From Marinobacter caseinilyticus (GTDB taxonomy: Bacteria > Pseudomonadota > Gammaproteobacteria > Pseudomonadales > Oleiphilaceae), in contig NZ_WUQJ01000019.1 in assembly GCF_011074955.1 (NCBI RefSeq), positions 1 through 64,000 of the forward strand: DNA of 64,000 bases. The letters are read 5' to 3'. Under the pieces are notes generated by a model that saw only the letters and a list, made by a program, of their open reading frames with translations, was not told where the DNA came from and did not search any database. A program made the position numbers and the translations under genes. This document shows positions 1 through 10,107 of the stretch, one piece after another. Within the stretch, counting starts at the first letter, position 1, and each line of letters opens with the position of its first letter.

Positions 1-1196
1 TGTCTAAATCAAAGTTTGAACGTAAAAAGCCGCACCTGAACGTGGGCACGATTGGTCACGTTGACCATGGTAAGACGACTCTGACCGCAGCGCTGACGCG
101 CGTGTGTCATGAAGTATGGGGCTCAGGTGAGCTGCGCGCATTCGATCAGATCGATAACGCACCGGAAGAGAAGGCGCGTGGTATCACCATCGCGACCTCC
201 CACGTTGAGTACGACTCCCCAACGCGTCACTACGCACACGTTGACTGCCCAGGCCACGCCGATTATGTGAAGAACATGATCACCGGTGCGGCTCAGATGG
301 ACGGTGCTATTCTGGTGTGTTCCGCCGCTGACGGCCCGATGCCGCAGACCCGTGAGCACATCCTGCTGTCTCGTCAGGTTGGCGTGCCTTTCATCGTTGT
401 GTTCCTGAACAAGGCGGACATGGTCGATGACGAAGAGCTGCTTGAGCTGGTCGAGATGGAAGTTCGTGATCTGCTGAGCCAGTACGACTTCCCGGGCGAC
501 GACACTCCGATCATTACCGGTTCGGCGCTGATGGCGTTGGAAGGTAAGGATGACAACGAAATGGGCACCACGGCTGTTAAGAAGCTGGTAGAGGCCCTGG
601 ACGATTACATCCCTGAGCCTGAGCGTGCGATCGATCAGCCGTTCCTAATGCCGATTGAGGATGTGTTCTCGATCTCTGGCCGTGGTACCGTTGTGACCGG
701 TCGTGTAGAGCGCGGTATTGTCAAGGTTGGTGACGAAGTGGAAATCGTTGGTATCAAAGATACCGTGAAGACCACCTGCACCGGTGTTGAGATGTTCCGT
801 AAGCTGCTTGACGAAGGTCGTGCGGGCGAGAACGTTGGTGTACTGTTGCGTGGTACCAAGCGTGACGACGTTGAGCGTGGTCAGGTTCTGTGCAAGCCAG
901 GCAGCATCAAGCCGCATACGCGTTTTGAGTCAGAAATTTATGTACTGAGCAAAGAGGAAGGCGGTCGTCATACGCCGTTCTTCAAAGGATACCGTCCCCA
1001 GTTCTATTTCCGGACCACCGATGTGACCGGGTCATGTGAACTGCCGGAAGGTGTAGAGATGGTCATGCCTGGCGACAACGTTAAGTTGGACGTCACCCTG
1101 ATTGCACCGATTGCAATGGAAGAAGGTCTGCGCTTCGCGATTCGCGAAGGTGGCCGTACCGTTGGTGCCGGGGTTGTTGCAAAGATCGTCGAGTAA
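1..1196 (+). CDS. tuf: Elongation factor Tu (start codon cut by window edge)
   Basis: EF-Tu is the GTPase that delivers aminoacyl-tRNA to the ribosome. The window opens on the second base of the ATG, so only one base is missing and the reading begins [18 protein letters not shown]. The G1 loop GHVDHGKT, the DCPGH motif and NKAD (G4) are all present, followed by the two beta-barrel domains and the usual end [10 protein letters not shown]. The inferred full length is 398 residues, close to the Pseudomonas protein (397), and the insert [17 protein letters not shown] is also Pseudomonas-like. It has its own terminator and is followed by a separate promoter for the S10 operon. The genes that normally precede it (rpsL, rpsG, fusA) would lie off the window. 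Confidence 0.98.
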   Translation, partial: SKSKFERKKPHLNVGTIGHVDHGKTTLTAALTRVCHEVWGSGELRAFDQIDNAPEEKARGITIATSHVEYDSPTRHYAHVDCPGHADYVKNMITGAAQMDGAILVCSAADGPMPQTREHILLSRQVGVPFIVVFLNKADMVDDEELLELVEMEVRDLLSQYDFPGDDTPIITGSALMALEGKDDNEMGTTAVKKLVEALDDYIPEPERAIDQPFLMPIEDVFSISGRGTVVTGRVERGIVKVGDEVEIVGIKDTVKTTCTGVEMFRKLLDEGRAGENVGVLLRGTKRDDVERGQVLCKPGSIKPHTRFESEIYVLSKEEGGRHTPFFKGYRPQFYFRTTDVTGSCELPEGVEMVMPGDNVKLDVTLIAPIAMEEGLRFAIREGGRTVGAGVVAKIVE

Positions 1197-1222
1197 GACT
1201 CGCTCGGTTCATTGCAGGAGAG

Positions 1223-1248
1223 GGGGCTGCAGCTTGCAGCCCCTTTTT
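1223..1248 (+). terminator. Intrinsic terminator of tuf
   Basis: A perfect 9-bp stem (GGGGCTGCA pairing with TGCAGCCCC) with a 3-nt loop is followed by five T residues. It sits 26 bases after the tuf stop and separates tuf from the S10 operon promoter. Confidence 0.9.
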
Positions 1249-1295
1249 CTATCCGGAGTTGTGTTGCCCTGTAGTGTCTAGCGAGATAACCACGC

Positions 1296-1324
1296 TTGAC
1301 ACTGTTGGGCATTCTGCATACAAT
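1296..1324 (+). promoter_or_regulatory. Strong sigma-70 promoter of the S10 operon
   Basis: TTGACA (1296-1301) and TACAAT (1319-1324) are separated by exactly 17 bases, a near-perfect sigma-70 promoter. Transcription would start near 1331 and leave a leader of only about 52 nt before rpsJ. Confidence 0.9.
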
Positions 1325-1382
1325 GCGGCTCCTTTTTTTAAGGTCGGCTAAAGTAGCTGCTACGAGTGGAGTTTGGTGCAAC

Positions 1383-1694
1383 ATGCAAAGCCAAAAGATC
1401 AGAATTCGGTTGAAGGCGTTTGATTATCGCCTGATCGATCAGTCAACGCAGGAGATCGTCGATACAGCTAAACGTACCGGCGCTCAGGTGCGTGGACCTA
1501 TCCCTCTGCCGACGCGGAAGGAGAAGTACACCATCCTGGTTTCTCCGCACGTCAACAAAGACGCGCGCGACCAGTATGAGATTCGTACACACAAGCGTTT
1601 GCTCGACATTGTTGAGCCAACGGAAAAGACAGTTGATGCTTTAATGAAGCTTGATCTCGCAGCGGGTGTAGACGTTCAGATCAGCCTCGGCTAA
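1383..1694 (+). CDS. rpsJ: 30S ribosomal protein S10
   Basis: First gene of the S10 operon. S10 is a small-subunit head protein that also doubles as the NusE antitermination factor. The ATG at 1383 gives [19 protein letters not shown] and 103 residues, the standard length; the longer open frame upstream runs through the promoter and is not coding. A GTGGAG Shine-Dalgarno-like stretch lies upstream. The 76-nt gap to rplC begins with a small hairpin (AACGCT/AGCGTT) overlapping the stop codon. Confidence 0.98.
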   Translation: MQSQKIRIRLKAFDYRLIDQSTQEIVDTAKRTGAQVRGPIPLPTRKEKYTILVSPHVNKDARDQYEIRTHKRLLDIVEPTEKTVDALMKLDLAAGVDVQISLG

Positions 1695-1770
1695 CGCTCA
1701 AGCGTTGGCTAGTGTAACTGTGTCATAAGGCCATAGAGGGTGAGAGCCCCGTACACTTAAGAGGTGAAAC

Positions 1771-2409
1771 ATGGCAATTGGAATTGTCGGTCGCAAGGCC
1801 GGTATGACCCGTATATTTACGGAAGACGGGCAAGCTTTGCCCGTAACGGTAATTGAGGTTGATGGCAACCGAATTACCCAGTTAAAGACCCTCGAAAGCG
1901 ATGGCTATCGTGCAGTTCAGGTAACTGTTGGTAAGCGTCGTTCCTCACGTGTCTCCAAGAGCGCGGCAGGCCACTTTGCTAAGGCGGGTGTCGAAGCCGG
2001 TCGTGGTCTGTGGGAGTTTCGTTTAGCGGATGGCGAAGGCGAAGATTTGATCGCTGGCGGCGAAATCGCGGCGACAGTCTTTGAAGACGGACAGATGGTT
2101 GATGCGACTGGCCAGTCCAAGGGTAAGGGCTTCCAGGGTGGCGTCAAGCGCTGGAACTTTGCCATGCAGGATGCCACTCACGGTAACTCTCTGTCTCACC
2201 GCGCACCGGGTTCTATTGGTCAAAACCAAACCCCGGGCCGTGTATTCAAAGGCAAAAAGATGGCGGGCCAGATGGGTAATGCTCAGGTTACTGTGCAGAA
2301 CCTTAAAGTCGTCCGTGTCGACGCTGAGCGCAATTTGCTGCTGATCAGTGGTGCCGTGCCAGGTGCTACAGGTAGCGACGTTGTCATCAAGCCAGCAGTT
2401 AAAGCCTGA
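1771..2409 (+). CDS. rplC: 50S ribosomal protein L3
   Basis: L3 is an early-binding 23S rRNA protein near the peptidyl transferase centre. The 212-residue product starts [16 protein letters not shown] and carries the family signature around [21 protein letters not shown], which includes the glutamine (in MQDATHGNS) that is methylated by PrmB in related bacteria. A GAGGTG ribosome binding site lies 7 bases before the ATG. It is separated from rpsJ by 76 nt and from rplD by 11 nt. Confidence 0.98.
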   Translation: MAIGIVGRKAGMTRIFTEDGQALPVTVIEVDGNRITQLKTLESDGYRAVQVTVGKRRSSRVSKSAAGHFAKAGVEAGRGLWEFRLADGEGEDLIAGGEIAATVFEDGQMVDATGQSKGKGFQGGVKRWNFAMQDATHGNSLSHRAPGSIGQNQTPGRVFKGKKMAGQMGNAQVTVQNLKVVRVDAERNLLLISGAVPGATGSDVVIKPAVKA

Positions 2410-2420
2410 GGAGCGGTGCG

Positions 2421-3026
2421 ATGGAATTGACAATTACAGGTAGTGGCAAGGATGTTTCAGTCTCCGATGCCACGTTCGCCAAAGATTTTAATGAGGCACT
2501 GGTACACCAGGTGGTCACTGCTTACATGGCAGGCGGTCGTCAGGGAACCCGTGCTCAAAAAACACGCTCGGAAGTTCGTGGCGGTGGCAAAAAGCCGTGG
2601 CGTCAGAAGGGCACAGGTCGTGCCCGGGCTGGCACCATCCGCAGCCCGCTGTGGCGTTCCGGTGGTGTTACCTTTGCTGCAAAGCCTCAGAACTTTGAGC
2701 AAAAAGTAAACCGCAAGATGTACCGGGCTGCAATGTGCTCGATCTTTTCCGAGCTGGTTCGTCAGGAGCGTTTGGTCGTGGTCGACGATATTACTGTCGA
2801 AACTCCCAAGACCAAGGCCTTCAACGCAAAGCTGAAGGATCTGGGGGTTACTAACGCCCTTATCCTTGCCGAGAATGTTGAGCTGAACCTTCATTTGGCG
2901 TCGCGTAATGTGCCTCATGTTGACGTGCGCGATGTGGCAGGTCTTGATCCGGTTAGCCTGGTGGCCTTTGAGAAGGTTGTTGTGACCGTTCCGGCTCTTA
3001 AGAAAATCGAGGAGATGCTGGGATGA
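2421..3026 (+). CDS. rplD: 50S ribosomal protein L4
   Basis: L4 lines the exit tunnel; in enterics it also represses its own S10 operon through the leader RNA. The 201-residue product (start [12 protein letters not shown]) contains the tunnel-loop segment with [18 protein letters not shown]. The GGAG ribosome binding site abuts the rplC stop, and the end overlaps the rplW start as ATGA. Because the leader before rpsJ is much shorter than the E. coli one, enteric-type L4 autoregulation is doubtful here (inference). Confidence 0.97.
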   Translation: MELTITGSGKDVSVSDATFAKDFNEALVHQVVTAYMAGGRQGTRAQKTRSEVRGGGKKPWRQKGTGRARAGTIRSPLWRSGGVTFAAKPQNFEQKVNRKMYRAAMCSIFSELVRQERLVVVDDITVETPKTKAFNAKLKDLGVTNALILAENVELNLHLASRNVPHVDVRDVAGLDPVSLVAFEKVVVTVPALKKIEEMLG

Positions 3027-3316
3027 ATCAGGAACGTATCTATAAGGTTCTGTTGGGACCGCACGTGTCAGAGAAAACCTCAATGGCGTCCGAGCGTGGG
3101 CAAGTCGTGTTTCGCGTTGCGCCCGACGCGACAAAGCCTGAGGTTAAGAAAGCCGTTGAGCAGCTGTTCAACGTTACTGTCGAAGGTGTTCAGATCATGA
3201 ACCGTAAGGGCAAGCTCAAGCGTACTGCCCGCGGATTCGGTAAGCGTAATGACATTCGTAAGGCTTATGTGAAGCTTGCGGAAGGTCAGGACATCGATTT
3301 TCTGGATGTGGAATAA
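3023..3316 (+). CDS. rplW: 50S ribosomal protein L23
   Basis: L23 surrounds the tunnel exit and is the docking site for trigger factor and SRP. The 97-residue product starts [19 protein letters not shown] and includes the conserved [13 protein letters not shown] and RKGKLKR stretches. Its ATG overlaps the rplD stop by four bases, which implies translational coupling. Length is normal for the family (about 98-100). Confidence 0.97.
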   Translation: MNQERIYKVLLGPHVSEKTSMASERGQVVFRVAPDATKPEVKKAVEQLFNVTVEGVQIMNRKGKLKRTARGFGKRNDIRKAYVKLAEGQDIDFLDVE

Positions 3317-3333
3317 GGTAAAGGGGTCGTAAT

Positions 3334-4161
3334 ATGCCGATCGTCAAAACCAAGCCAACATCTCCTGGCCGCCGTCACGTTGTAAAGCTCTACAACCCTG
3401 ACCTGCACAAAGGCAGCCCTTACGAGCCGTTGGTCGAGACGTTAAGTAAATCGGGTGGACGCAACCATTTTGGTCGCATCACCACTCGTCACATCGGTGG
3501 TGGTCACAAACGCCATTACCGTGTCATTGACTTTAAGCGGACCAAAGATGGTATCCCGGCAATCATTGAGCGCCTGGAATATGATCCAAACCGCACTGCG
3601 CACATCGCGCTCCTGAAGTACGCCGATGGCGAGCGCCGTTATATTATCGCTCCCAAAGGTGTGCAGCTTGGAGACCCTGTGCGCTCCGGCATCGACGCGC
3701 CGATTAAAGTAGGAAGCACGTTGCCGATCCGGAACATTCCGGTTGGTTCTGTGATTCACTGCGTCGAACTCAAGCCTGGTAAAGGCGCCCAGTTGGCCCG
3801 TAGTGCGGGTGCATCCGTACAGCTGGTCGCTCGTGAAGGTGCGTATGCAACTATCCGCCTTCGGTCAGGTGAAATGCGAAAGGTGCTCGTAGACTGTCGC
3901 GCAACGTTGGGCGAAGTGTCCAACAGTGAGCACAGTCTTGAGCAGCTTGGTAAAGCGGGTGCATCACGTTGGCGTGGCAAGCGTCCAACAGTGCGTGGTG
4001 TTGCTATGAACCCAGTTGACCACCCACATGGTGGTGGTGAAGGGCGTACCTCTGGTGGGCGTCACCCTGTAACTCCTTGGGGTGTTCCAACCAAAGGGCA
4101 TAAGACTCGTAAGAACAAACGTACTGATAAAATGATAGTACGTCGTCGTTCGGCCAAGTAA
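3334..4161 (+). CDS. rplB: 50S ribosomal protein L2
   Basis: L2 is a universal 23S rRNA-binding protein needed for subunit association and peptidyl transfer. The 275-residue product starts [18 protein letters not shown] and has the hallmark [17 protein letters not shown], including the histidine implicated in activity. It ends in a basic tail. It lies 17 nt after rplW, in the standard S10 operon order. Confidence 0.98.
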   Translation: MPIVKTKPTSPGRRHVVKLYNPDLHKGSPYEPLVETLSKSGGRNHFGRITTRHIGGGHKRHYRVIDFKRTKDGIPAIIERLEYDPNRTAHIALLKYADGERRYIIAPKGVQLGDPVRSGIDAPIKVGSTLPIRNIPVGSVIHCVELKPGKGAQLARSAGASVQLVAREGAYATIRLRSGEMRKVLVDCRATLGEVSNSEHSLEQLGKAGASRWRGKRPTVRGVAMNPVDHPHGGGEGRTSGGRHPVTPWGVPTKGHKTRKNKRTDKMIVRRRSAK

Positions 4162-4184
4162 ACGACTACATAGAGGTAATTGCT

Positions 4185-4460
4185 GTGCCACGTTCTTTGA
4201 AGAAAGGTCCTTTTATAGACCTGCATCTGTTGAAGAAGGTCGAGGCAGCTCTGGAAACGAACGACAAGCGACCAATTAAAACCTGGTCGCGTCGCTCGAC
4301 AGTGTTTCCGGAGATGGTAGGCCTGACCATTGCAGTCCACAACGGTAAGCAACACGTGCCCGTTCATGTCACTGAAGACATGGTTGGTCACAAGCTGGGT
4401 GAGTTCGCTTCGACGCGAACCTACCGCGGCCATGCTGCCGACAAGAAAGCTAAACGCTGA
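4185..4460 (+). CDS. rpsS: 30S ribosomal protein S19 (GTG start)
   Basis: S19 binds 16S rRNA in the head together with S13. The product has 91 residues and reads [18 protein letters not shown] after the initiator, which is the conserved N-terminus. The start codon is GTG at 4185, preceded by GAGG; no ATG fits. It lies 23 nt after rplB. Confidence 0.97.
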   Translation: MPRSLKKGPFIDLHLLKKVEAALETNDKRPIKTWSRRSTVFPEMVGLTIAVHNGKQHVPVHVTEDMVGHKLGEFASTRTYRGHAADKKAKR

Positions 4461-4477
4461 TCACGAGGGGAATAGAA

Positions 4478-4810
4478 ATGGAAGTAGCGGCTAAGTATAA
4501 GGGCGCTCGCCTCTCTGCTCAGAAAGCGCGGCTTGTCGCAGACCAGGTTCGCGGCAAGGCTGTTGAGGACGCCCTGAACATTCTGACTTTCAGCCCAAAA
4601 AAGGCAGCGGTGATTATCAAGAAAGCACTTGAATCCGCCATTGCCAATGCTGAGCACAACGAAGGTCTGGACGTTGACGAGTTGCGGGTTGCCACGATTT
4701 GTGTGGATGAAGGTCCGACGCTCAAGCGTATCAAGGCGAGAGCCAAGGGGCGCGCTGACCGGATTTTCAAGCGCACCTGTCATATAACCGTCAAGGTCGC
4801 CGACAAGTAG
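4478..4810 (+). CDS. rplV: 50S ribosomal protein L22
   Basis: L22 lines the exit tunnel with L4; its beta-hairpin loop is a macrolide-resistance hotspot. The 110-residue product ([20 protein letters not shown]) has the typical [14 protein letters not shown] helix and the loop [26 protein letters not shown] ribosome binding site precedes it. It sits between rpsS and rpsC as usual. Confidence 0.97.
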   Translation: MEVAAKYKGARLSAQKARLVADQVRGKAVEDALNILTFSPKKAAVIIKKALESAIANAEHNEGLDVDELRVATICVDEGPTLKRIKARAKGRADRIFKRTCHITVKVADK

Positions 4811-4821
4811 GAGATGCTCAG

Positions 4822-5505
4822 ATGGGTCATAAAGTAAATCCGACCGGTATGCGGCTGGGTGTGATTAAAGAGCACAACTCAGTCTGGTATGCCGAGAAAA
4901 AGGAATACGCGAATAACCTCCTGAACGATATTGAGGTTCGCACGTTCCTGGACAAGCGTCTGGTAAAGGCGTCTGTCAGCAAGATTGTGATCGAGCGCCC
5001 TGCTCAGAACGCCCGTATCACGATCCATACAGCCCGCCCCGGTATCGTTATTGGGAAGAAGGGTGAAGATGTTGACCGTCTGCGTCGCGAAGTAAGCGAC
5101 ATGATGGGTGTGCCTGTGCACATCAACATCGAAGAGGTCCGCAAACCGGATCTGGATGCTCGCCTGGTTGCGCAAAACGTAGCCGGTCAGCTGGAGCGCC
5201 GTGTGATGTTCCGTCGTGCTATGAAGCGCGCGGTACAGAATGCAATGCGTCAAGGCGCGAAGGGTATCAAGATTCAGGTCGGTGGCCGTCTTGGGGGTGC
5301 TGAAATCGCACGTTCCGAGTGGTATCGCGAAGGTCGTGTTCCGCTGCACACATTACGTGCAGATATTGATTACGCAACCTATGAAGCGCATACCACCTAC
5401 GGTGTGATCGGCGTAAAGGTATGGATCTTCAAGGGTGAGATTCTTGGTGGTATGGAGCAAGTCCGTGCTGACAAGAATGCCTCTCGCAAGAAAGGTTCTA
5501 AGTAA
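4822..5505 (+). CDS. rpsC: 30S ribosomal protein S3
   Basis: S3 forms part of the mRNA entry channel and its helicase activity. The 227-residue product starts [20 protein letters not shown]. It contains a KH domain ([15 protein letters not shown]) and the conserved [16 protein letters not shown] segment. It lies 11 nt after rplV and 12 nt before rplP. Confidence 0.98.
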   Translation: MGHKVNPTGMRLGVIKEHNSVWYAEKKEYANNLLNDIEVRTFLDKRLVKASVSKIVIERPAQNARITIHTARPGIVIGKKGEDVDRLRREVSDMMGVPVHINIEEVRKPDLDARLVAQNVAGQLERRVMFRRAMKRAVQNAMRQGAKGIKIQVGGRLGGAEIARSEWYREGRVPLHTLRADIDYATYEAHTTYGVIGVKVWIFKGEILGGMEQVRADKNASRKKGSK

Positions 5506-5517
5506 AGGGGCACTCGT

Positions 5518-5931
5518 ATGCTGCAGCCAAAACGCACCAAATTTCGCAAGGTAATGAAAGGCCGTAACACCGGTCTGGCGCACCGCGCTAACAAGGTGAG
5601 CTTCGGTGAATACGGATTGAAAGCGACGACTCGTGGACGTATAACTGCACGCCAGATTGAGGCGGCACGTCGTACCATGACTCGTAAGATTAAGCGGGGC
5701 GGTAAGATCTGGATTCGGGTCTTCCCGGATAAGCCGATTACCGGTAAGCCGCTTGAAGTACGAATGGGTAAAGGTAAAGGTTCTGTCGAGTACTGGGTTG
5801 CTGAAATTCAGCCAGGCCGGATGTTGTACGAGATGGAAGGCGTTCCTGAGGAAGTCGCGCGTGAAGCCTTCACGCTGGCCGCTGCGAAGCTGCCTGTGAT
5901 GACAACCTTCGTTACGAGGACGGTGATGTGA
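5518..5931 (+). CDS. rplP: 50S ribosomal protein L16
   Basis: L16 helps organise the A-site tRNA channel. The 137-residue product starts [17 protein letters not shown] and contains [19 protein letters not shown], the conserved region with the arginine hydroxylated in some bacteria. Its TGA stop shares one base with the rpmC ATG (TGATG). Confidence 0.98.
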   Translation: MLQPKRTKFRKVMKGRNTGLAHRANKVSFGEYGLKATTRGRITARQIEAARRTMTRKIKRGGKIWIRVFPDKPITGKPLEVRMGKGKGSVEYWVAEIQPGRMLYEMEGVPEEVAREAFTLAAAKLPVMTTFVTRTVM

Positions 5932-6122
5932 TGAAAGCAACAGAGCTGCGTGAGAAGTCAGTCGAAGAGCTGAATAAAGAACTGGTCGATCTCCTGAAGG
6001 AGCAGTTCAACCTTCGCATGCGTAAAGCGACAAGTCAGCTGAATCAGTCCCACCTCGTCGGTAAGGTGCGGCGCGACATCGCTCGTGTGAAAACGGTTTT
6101 GAATGAAAAGGCAGGAAAGTGA
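5931..6122 (+). CDS. rpmC: 50S ribosomal protein L29
   Basis: L29 is a small helical protein beside the tunnel exit. The ATG at 5931 gives [18 protein letters not shown] and 63 residues, the same length as in E. coli; a GTG one codon earlier is in frame but would overlap rplP more. The family motif [13 protein letters not shown] is present. The start overlaps the rplP stop, so the two genes are probably translationally coupled. Confidence 0.96.
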   Translation: MKATELREKSVEELNKELVDLLKEQFNLRMRKATSQLNQSHLVGKVRRDIARVKTVLNEKAGK

Positions 6123-6123
6123 C

Positions 6124-6390
6124 ATGACCGAAGCTACCCAAACTGCCAGAACCCTGAGCGGCAAGGTCGTGAGCAACAAGATGGAGAAATCCATTGTGGT
6201 TCTGGTAGAGCGCCAGGTTAAGCATCCCCTATATGGGAAGTACCTTAAGCGTTCAACCAAGATTCACGCTCACGACGAGAACAATCAGTGCAATATCGGT
6301 GACATCGTTACAATCCAGGAAACCCGGCCGGTCTCTAAGACCAAGAGTTGGGCTCTGGTAGATGTAGTCGAACACGCATCGAAGGTGTAA
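6124..6390 (+). CDS. rpsQ: 30S ribosomal protein S17
   Basis: S17 is a primary 16S rRNA binder with an OB fold. The ATG at 6124 gives [20 protein letters not shown] and 88 residues. An in-frame ATG further upstream lies inside rpmC and would add seven non-conserved residues. The signature [20 protein letters not shown] is present. The start follows the rpmC stop by one base. Confidence 0.96.
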   Translation: MTEATQTARTLSGKVVSNKMEKSIVVLVERQVKHPLYGKYLKRSTKIHAHDENNQCNIGDIVTIQETRPVSKTKSWALVDVVEHASKV

Positions 6391-6448
6391 CTCGCCCGGA
6401 CGGTGAGTCTTGTCGTAATGACAAAGTGGTTTCTGCTGGAGAATAACC

Positions 6449-6817
6449 ATGATTCAGACTCAAACAATGCTTGAAGTCGCGGACAACAGTGGTGCACGTC
6501 GCGTTATGTGCATCAAGGTCCTGGGCGGTTCACATCGGCGTTACGCCAGCGTTGGGGATGTAATAAAGGTAACCGTTAAGGAAGCCATACCCCGCGGGAA
6601 AGTGAAAAAAGGCCAGGTCCTGAAAGCTGTTGTTGTGCGCACCCGTAAGGGCGTTCGCCGCCCGGACGGTTCGTTGATTCGCTTCGACGGTAATGCGGCT
6701 GTACTTCTGAACAACCAGGACGCGCCGATCGGTACCCGTATTTTCGGGCCTGTGACACGTGAACTGCGTAATGAAAAGTTCATGAAGATTATTTCGCTGG
6801 CACCCGAAGTACTGTAA
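6449..6817 (+). CDS. rplN: 50S ribosomal protein L14
   Basis: First gene of the classical spc group. L14 bridges the subunits and binds RsfS. The 122-residue product starts [19 protein letters not shown], the family signature. The 58-nt gap upstream holds a weak hairpin (TTGTC-GTAAT-GACAA) and a GGAG ribosome binding site, but I see no clear promoter, so the S10 and spc groups appear co-transcribed. Confidence 0.97.
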   Translation: MIQTQTMLEVADNSGARRVMCIKVLGGSHRRYASVGDVIKVTVKEAIPRGKVKKGQVLKAVVVRTRKGVRRPDGSLIRFDGNAAVLLNNQDAPIGTRIFGPVTRELRNEKFMKIISLAPEVL

Positions 6818-6833
6818 GGACTAGAGGCCGGTT

Positions 6834-7154
6834 ATGAAAAAGATTAAACGAGATGACGAAGTAATCGTCACTACGGGGAAAGATAAGGGCAAACGTGGTA
6901 AAGTCTTGAAAGTTCAGGACGACGGCCGAATGGTTGTTTCTGGTATCAACATGATCAAGAAGCACACCAAGCCGAACCCGATGCTTGGCACCCCAGGTGG
7001 CATCGTCGAGAAAGAAGCACCTATCCAGGCTTCAAACGTGGCTATTTTTAATCCGCAGACCGGCAAAGCCGATCGTGTTGGCTTCCTGACTAAGGAAGAC
7101 GGCGCGAAGTCTCGGATATTTAAGTCCACGAATGAAGTCGTCGATAACCAGTAA
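6834..7154 (+). CDS. rplX: 50S ribosomal protein L24
   Basis: L24 is an assembly-initiating protein with a KOW motif, visible here as [20 protein letters not shown] near the N-terminus. The product has 106 residues and contains the conserved [20 protein letters not shown]. It lies 16 nt after rplN. Confidence 0.97.
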   Translation: MKKIKRDDEVIVTTGKDKGKRGKVLKVQDDGRMVVSGINMIKKHTKPNPMLGTPGGIVEKEAPIQASNVAIFNPQTGKADRVGFLTKEDGAKSRIFKSTNEVVDNQ

Positions 7155-7169
7155 GCGGTGGTGGTTACG

Positions 7170-7709
7170 ATGCTTAACATGAAAGAGCAGTATAAACAGG
7201 AAGTGGTACCCGCCCTGCAGAAAGAGTTCGGCTACAAGAACGTTATGCAGGTGCCTCGTATCGAAAAAATCACCCTTAATATGGGTGTTGGTGAAGCGGT
7301 AGGTGACAAGAAGCTGATCGAAAACGCAGTCGCTGATCTTGAGCGTCTGGCGGGTCAGAAAGCTGTTGTTACCAAAGCTAAAAAATCGGTTGCGGGTTTT
7401 AAGATCCGTGAAGGTTGGCCGATCGGTTGTAAGGTCACGCTGCGCGGCGAGCGTATGTGGGATTTCTTTGACCGTCTGGTACACATCGCGATTCCGCGTG
7501 TTCGTGACTTTCGTGGTCTGAACCCGAAATCCTTTGATGGCCGCGGCAATTACAGCATGGGTGTGCGTGAGCAAATTATCTTTCCTGAAATCGAGTACGA
7601 CAAAGTCGACAAGATTCGCGGTATGGATATTACCATTACGACGTCTGCTGGTTCCGATGATGAAGGCCGTGAATTGTTGAAAGCCTTTGGCTTTCCGTTC
7701 AAGAAATAA
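7170..7709 (+). CDS. rplE: 50S ribosomal protein L5
   Basis: L5 binds 5S rRNA and contacts the P-site tRNA. I chose the ATG at 7170 ([13 protein letters not shown]), which gives 179 residues, the usual length, behind GGTGG-rich sequence; in-frame GTG codons at 7158 and 7161 would only add non-conserved residues. The signature [16 protein letters not shown] and [20 protein letters not shown] are present. Confidence 0.96.
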   Translation: MLNMKEQYKQEVVPALQKEFGYKNVMQVPRIEKITLNMGVGEAVGDKKLIENAVADLERLAGQKAVVTKAKKSVAGFKIREGWPIGCKVTLRGERMWDFFDRLVHIAIPRVRDFRGLNPKSFDGRGNYSMGVREQIIFPEIEYDKVDKIRGMDITITTSAGSDDEGRELLKAFGFPFKK

Positions 7710-7721
7710 GGAACGAATGTA

Positions 7722-8027
7722 ATGGCTAAGGTTTCCATGAAAAACCGTGAGCTGAAGCGCGAGCAAACTGTTGCGAAATATGCAACAAAGCGTGCGGAGC
7801 TCAAGGCAATTATTAAAAACCCGAATTCCAGCGATGATGACCGTTGGGACGCACAGGTCGGGCTACAAAAGCTCCCCCGTGATGCAAGTCCTTCGCGTCT
7901 TCGTAATCGTTGCCAGATAACGGGTCGCCCCCATGGCGTGTTACGCAAATTCAAGCTGTCACGTATTAAGTTACGTGAAGCAGGTATGCGTGGTGACGTC
8001 CCGGGTCTGACCAAAGCAAGCTGGTAA
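7722..8027 (+). CDS. rpsN: 30S ribosomal protein S14
   Basis: S14 is a small-subunit head protein. The 101-residue product starts [20 protein letters not shown] and is the long, zinc-free (C-minus) form: the CxxC pairs of zinc-type S14 are absent. The conserved [19 protein letters not shown] stretch is present. It is followed by an 80-nt gap with two hairpins before rpsH. Confidence 0.97.
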   Translation: MAKVSMKNRELKREQTVAKYATKRAELKAIIKNPNSSDDDRWDAQVGLQKLPRDASPSRLRNRCQITGRPHGVLRKFKLSRIKLREAGMRGDVPGLTKASW

Positions 8028-8031
8028 CGTT

Positions 8032-8079
8032 GGCACCATAATGGTGCCCGTTGGTAAGCGGTGCGGCGCGCCGCTGCAC
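8032..8079 (+). promoter_or_regulatory. Two tandem hairpins in the rpsN-rpsH gap
   Basis: Hairpin 1 is GGCACC-ATAAT-GGTGCC (8032-8048). Hairpin 2 pairs GTGCGGC with GCC...GCAC around 8061-8079, with a 3-nt bulge. Neither is followed by a T-run, so they are not intrinsic terminators. They could stabilise or regulate the rpsH part of the transcript; in E. coli, S8 binds the spc mRNA, but at rplE. Function here is a guess. Confidence 0.4.
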
Positions 8080-8107
8080 AACTAAAAAGATCAGGAGACT
8101 CATACCA

Positions 8108-8500
8108 ATGAGTATGCAAGATACGCTTGCGGATATGTTTACGCGTATACGCAACGCACAGATGGCACAGAAAGCCGATGTGGCTATGCCGTCTTCAAAA
8201 ATGAAAATCTCCGTGGCTCAAGTCCTTAAGGATGAAGGTTACGTGCAAGACTTTTCCGTTTCAGCTGATGCCAAACCCGAGCTGACCATTACCCTCAGGT
8301 ATTTCGAGGGCAAGCCGGTTATCGAGGAAATTAAGCGGGTCAGCCGTCCGAGTCTGCGTCGTTATAAAGGCGCTGGGGAATTGCCGAAAGTAGCCGGTGG
8401 TTTGGGTGTCGCGATTGTCTCAACGTCCAAGGGCGTTATGACAGACCGCGCTGCACGTGTTGCAGGCGTGGGTGGCGAAGTCATCTGCACCGTATTCTAG
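8108..8500 (+). CDS. rpsH: 30S ribosomal protein S8
   Basis: S8 is a primary binder of 16S rRNA helix 21 and the spc repressor in enterics. The ATG at 8108 gives [18 protein letters not shown] and 130 residues, the E. coli length; the longer upstream frame runs through the hairpin region. A CAGGAG ribosome binding site precedes it. The C-terminal signature [17 protein letters not shown] is present. Confidence 0.97.
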   Translation: MSMQDTLADMFTRIRNAQMAQKADVAMPSSKMKISVAQVLKDEGYVQDFSVSADAKPELTITLRYFEGKPVIEEIKRVSRPSLRRYKGAGELPKVAGGLGVAIVSTSKGVMTDRAARVAGVGGEVICTVF

Positions 8501-8509
8501 GAGAATCAC

Positions 8510-9043
8510 ATGTCCAGGGTTGCCAATAATCCTGTCGTGCTGCCTTCCGGTGTTGAGGTAAAGCTAAACGGACAGGAAATTAATGTGAAGGGCTCCAAGG
8601 GAGCGCTTCAAATCACCGTGCACCACATCGTTGAAGTAAAGCAGGAAGAAAACACTCTTCGCTTTGCCGCTCGTGATGGTGCGAAACAGTCCCGCGCTCT
8701 TGCAGGTACCACCCGTGCCCTGATCAATAATATGGTCACAGGTGTTACTGCTGGGTTTGAGCGTAAGCTCCAGCTTGTGGGTGTAGGTTACCGTGCTCAG
8801 GCGCAAGGTAAGAAGCTTAATCTGACACTGGGTTTTTCGCACCCGGTCGAGTACGAGCTGCCCGAGGGGATCACCGCAGAAACTCCGACACAAACGGAAG
8901 TTGTTATTCGCGGGATCGATAAGCAACAGGTTGGCCAGGTCGCTGCTGATATTCGTGCGTTCCGTCCGCCCGAGCCCTACAAAGGCAAAGGTGTTCGTTA
9001 TGCGGATGAGCAGGTCAGACGTAAAGAAGCCAAGAAGAAATAA
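8510..9043 (+). CDS. rplF: 50S ribosomal protein L6
   Basis: L6 lies near the factor-binding centre. The 177-residue product starts [18 protein letters not shown] and ends with the conserved [20 protein letters not shown]. It lies 9 nt after rpsH, with GGAG at the junction. Confidence 0.98.
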   Translation: MSRVANNPVVLPSGVEVKLNGQEINVKGSKGALQITVHHIVEVKQEENTLRFAARDGAKQSRALAGTTRALINNMVTGVTAGFERKLQLVGVGYRAQAQGKKLNLTLGFSHPVEYELPEGITAETPTQTEVVIRGIDKQQVGQVAADIRAFRPPEPYKGKGVRYADEQVRRKEAKKK

Positions 9044-9052
9044 GGCGGGACT

Positions 9053-9400
9053 ATGAGCGCGAATAACGAAAGATTGCGTCGCGCACGTAAAGTGCGCATC
9101 AAGATCCGTGAGCTGGGCGCAAATCGTCTGTGTGTACATCGTACACCGCGACATATGTACGCTCAGGTTACAACCGCTGATGGCAGCAAAGTGCTGGCCT
9201 CAGCCTCCACGTTGGACAAAGAGCTGCGCCAGGGCGCGACTGGTAACGTGGATGCCGCGAAAAAAGTCGGTCAGCTGATTGCTGAGCGGGCGAAGGCGGC
9301 AGGTGTCGAGCAGGTTGCATTTGACCGCTCGGGTTACCGTTATCATGGTCGTGTACAGGCGTTAGCCGATGCGGCCCGTGAAGCTGGCTTGCAATTCTAA
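9053..9400 (+). CDS. rplR: 50S ribosomal protein L18
   Basis: L18 carries 5S rRNA to the large subunit with L5. The 115-residue product has the basic N-terminus [16 protein letters not shown] and the conserved C-terminal [20 protein letters not shown]. It lies 9 nt after rplF and 12 nt before the rpsE start chosen here. Confidence 0.97.
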   Translation: MSANNERLRRARKVRIKIRELGANRLCVHRTPRHMYAQVTTADGSKVLASASTLDKELRQGATGNVDAAKKVGQLIAERAKAAGVEQVAFDRSGYRYHGRVQALADAAREAGLQF

Positions 9401-9412
9401 GAGGTGGAGAAG

Positions 9413-9913
9413 ATGAGCGTTAACGAACAGAAGGCGCCTGAGCTCCAGGAAAAGCTGGTTCAGGTTAACCGCGTAGCCAAAGTGGTCAAGGGCGGTCGTA
9501 TTTTTGCCTTCACAGCGCTGACTGTGGTGGGTGATGGTAAAGGTCGTGTTGGCTTTGGCCGCGGCAAGGCACGCGAAGTGCCGGTTGCGATCCAGAAAGC
9601 AATGGAAGCAGCACGCAAGAACATGGTCGACGTCCCATTGGATGGCACCACTCTGCAATATCCGATCAAGGCTAACCATGGTGCCTCTAAGGTATACATG
9701 CAGCCAGCGTCGGAAGGTACTGGTATCATCGCCGGCGGTGCGATGCGTGCGGTGCTTGAAGTTGCAGGCGTTCAGAACGTACTGTCAAAGTGTTACGGCT
9801 CGACCAATCCGGTCAACGTAGTCCGTGCCACTATCAAGGGTCTCCAGGGCATGCATGCGCCTGAAGATATTGCAGCCAAGCGCGGCAAGACCGTGGAAGA
9901 TATTCTGGGTTGA
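9413..9913 (+). CDS. rpsE: 30S ribosomal protein S5
   Basis: S5 is part of the decoding and mRNA-entry region. The ATG at 9413 gives [15 protein letters not shown] and 166 residues behind GAGGTGGAG; an in-frame GTG at 9404 lies within that ribosome binding site and is rejected. The S5 signatures [16 protein letters not shown] and the C-terminal [16 protein letters not shown] are present. Confidence 0.97.
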   Translation: MSVNEQKAPELQEKLVQVNRVAKVVKGGRIFAFTALTVVGDGKGRVGFGRGKAREVPVAIQKAMEAARKNMVDVPLDGTTLQYPIKANHGASKVYMQPASEGTGIIAGGAMRAVLEVAGVQNVLSKCYGSTNPVNVVRATIKGLQGMHAPEDIAAKRGKTVEDILG

Positions 9914-9917
9914 AGTC

Positions 9918-10106
9918 ATGGCGAACGCAAAGACAATGAAAGTAACACTGACCCGCAGTCCGATTGGCTGTCAGCCTAACCACAAAAAATGTGTGAAGGG
10001 TTTGGGTCTTCGCAAAATTGGTCATACCGTAGAAGTGGAAGATACCCCTTCAGTTCGCGGTATGGTAAACCGGATCAATTACCTGGTTCGGGTGGAGGAG
10101 AGCTAA
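9918..10106 (+). CDS. rpmD: 50S ribosomal protein L30
   Basis: L30 is a small large-subunit protein. The ATG at 9918 gives [17 protein letters not shown] and 62 residues; the longer frame to 9825 overlaps rpsE and is spurious. The conserved [16 protein letters not shown] is visible. It sits 4 nt after rpsE and 1 nt before the rplO start. Confidence 0.96.
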   Translation: MANAKTMKVTLTRSPIGCQPNHKKCVKGLGLRKIGHTVEVEDTPSVRGMVNRINYLVRVEES

Positions 10107-10107
10107 G

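Noticed and set aside
2457..3134. 225-codon antisense frame over rplD
   Set aside because: It is a shadow of conserved ribosomal genes on the other strand, with no independent start context.
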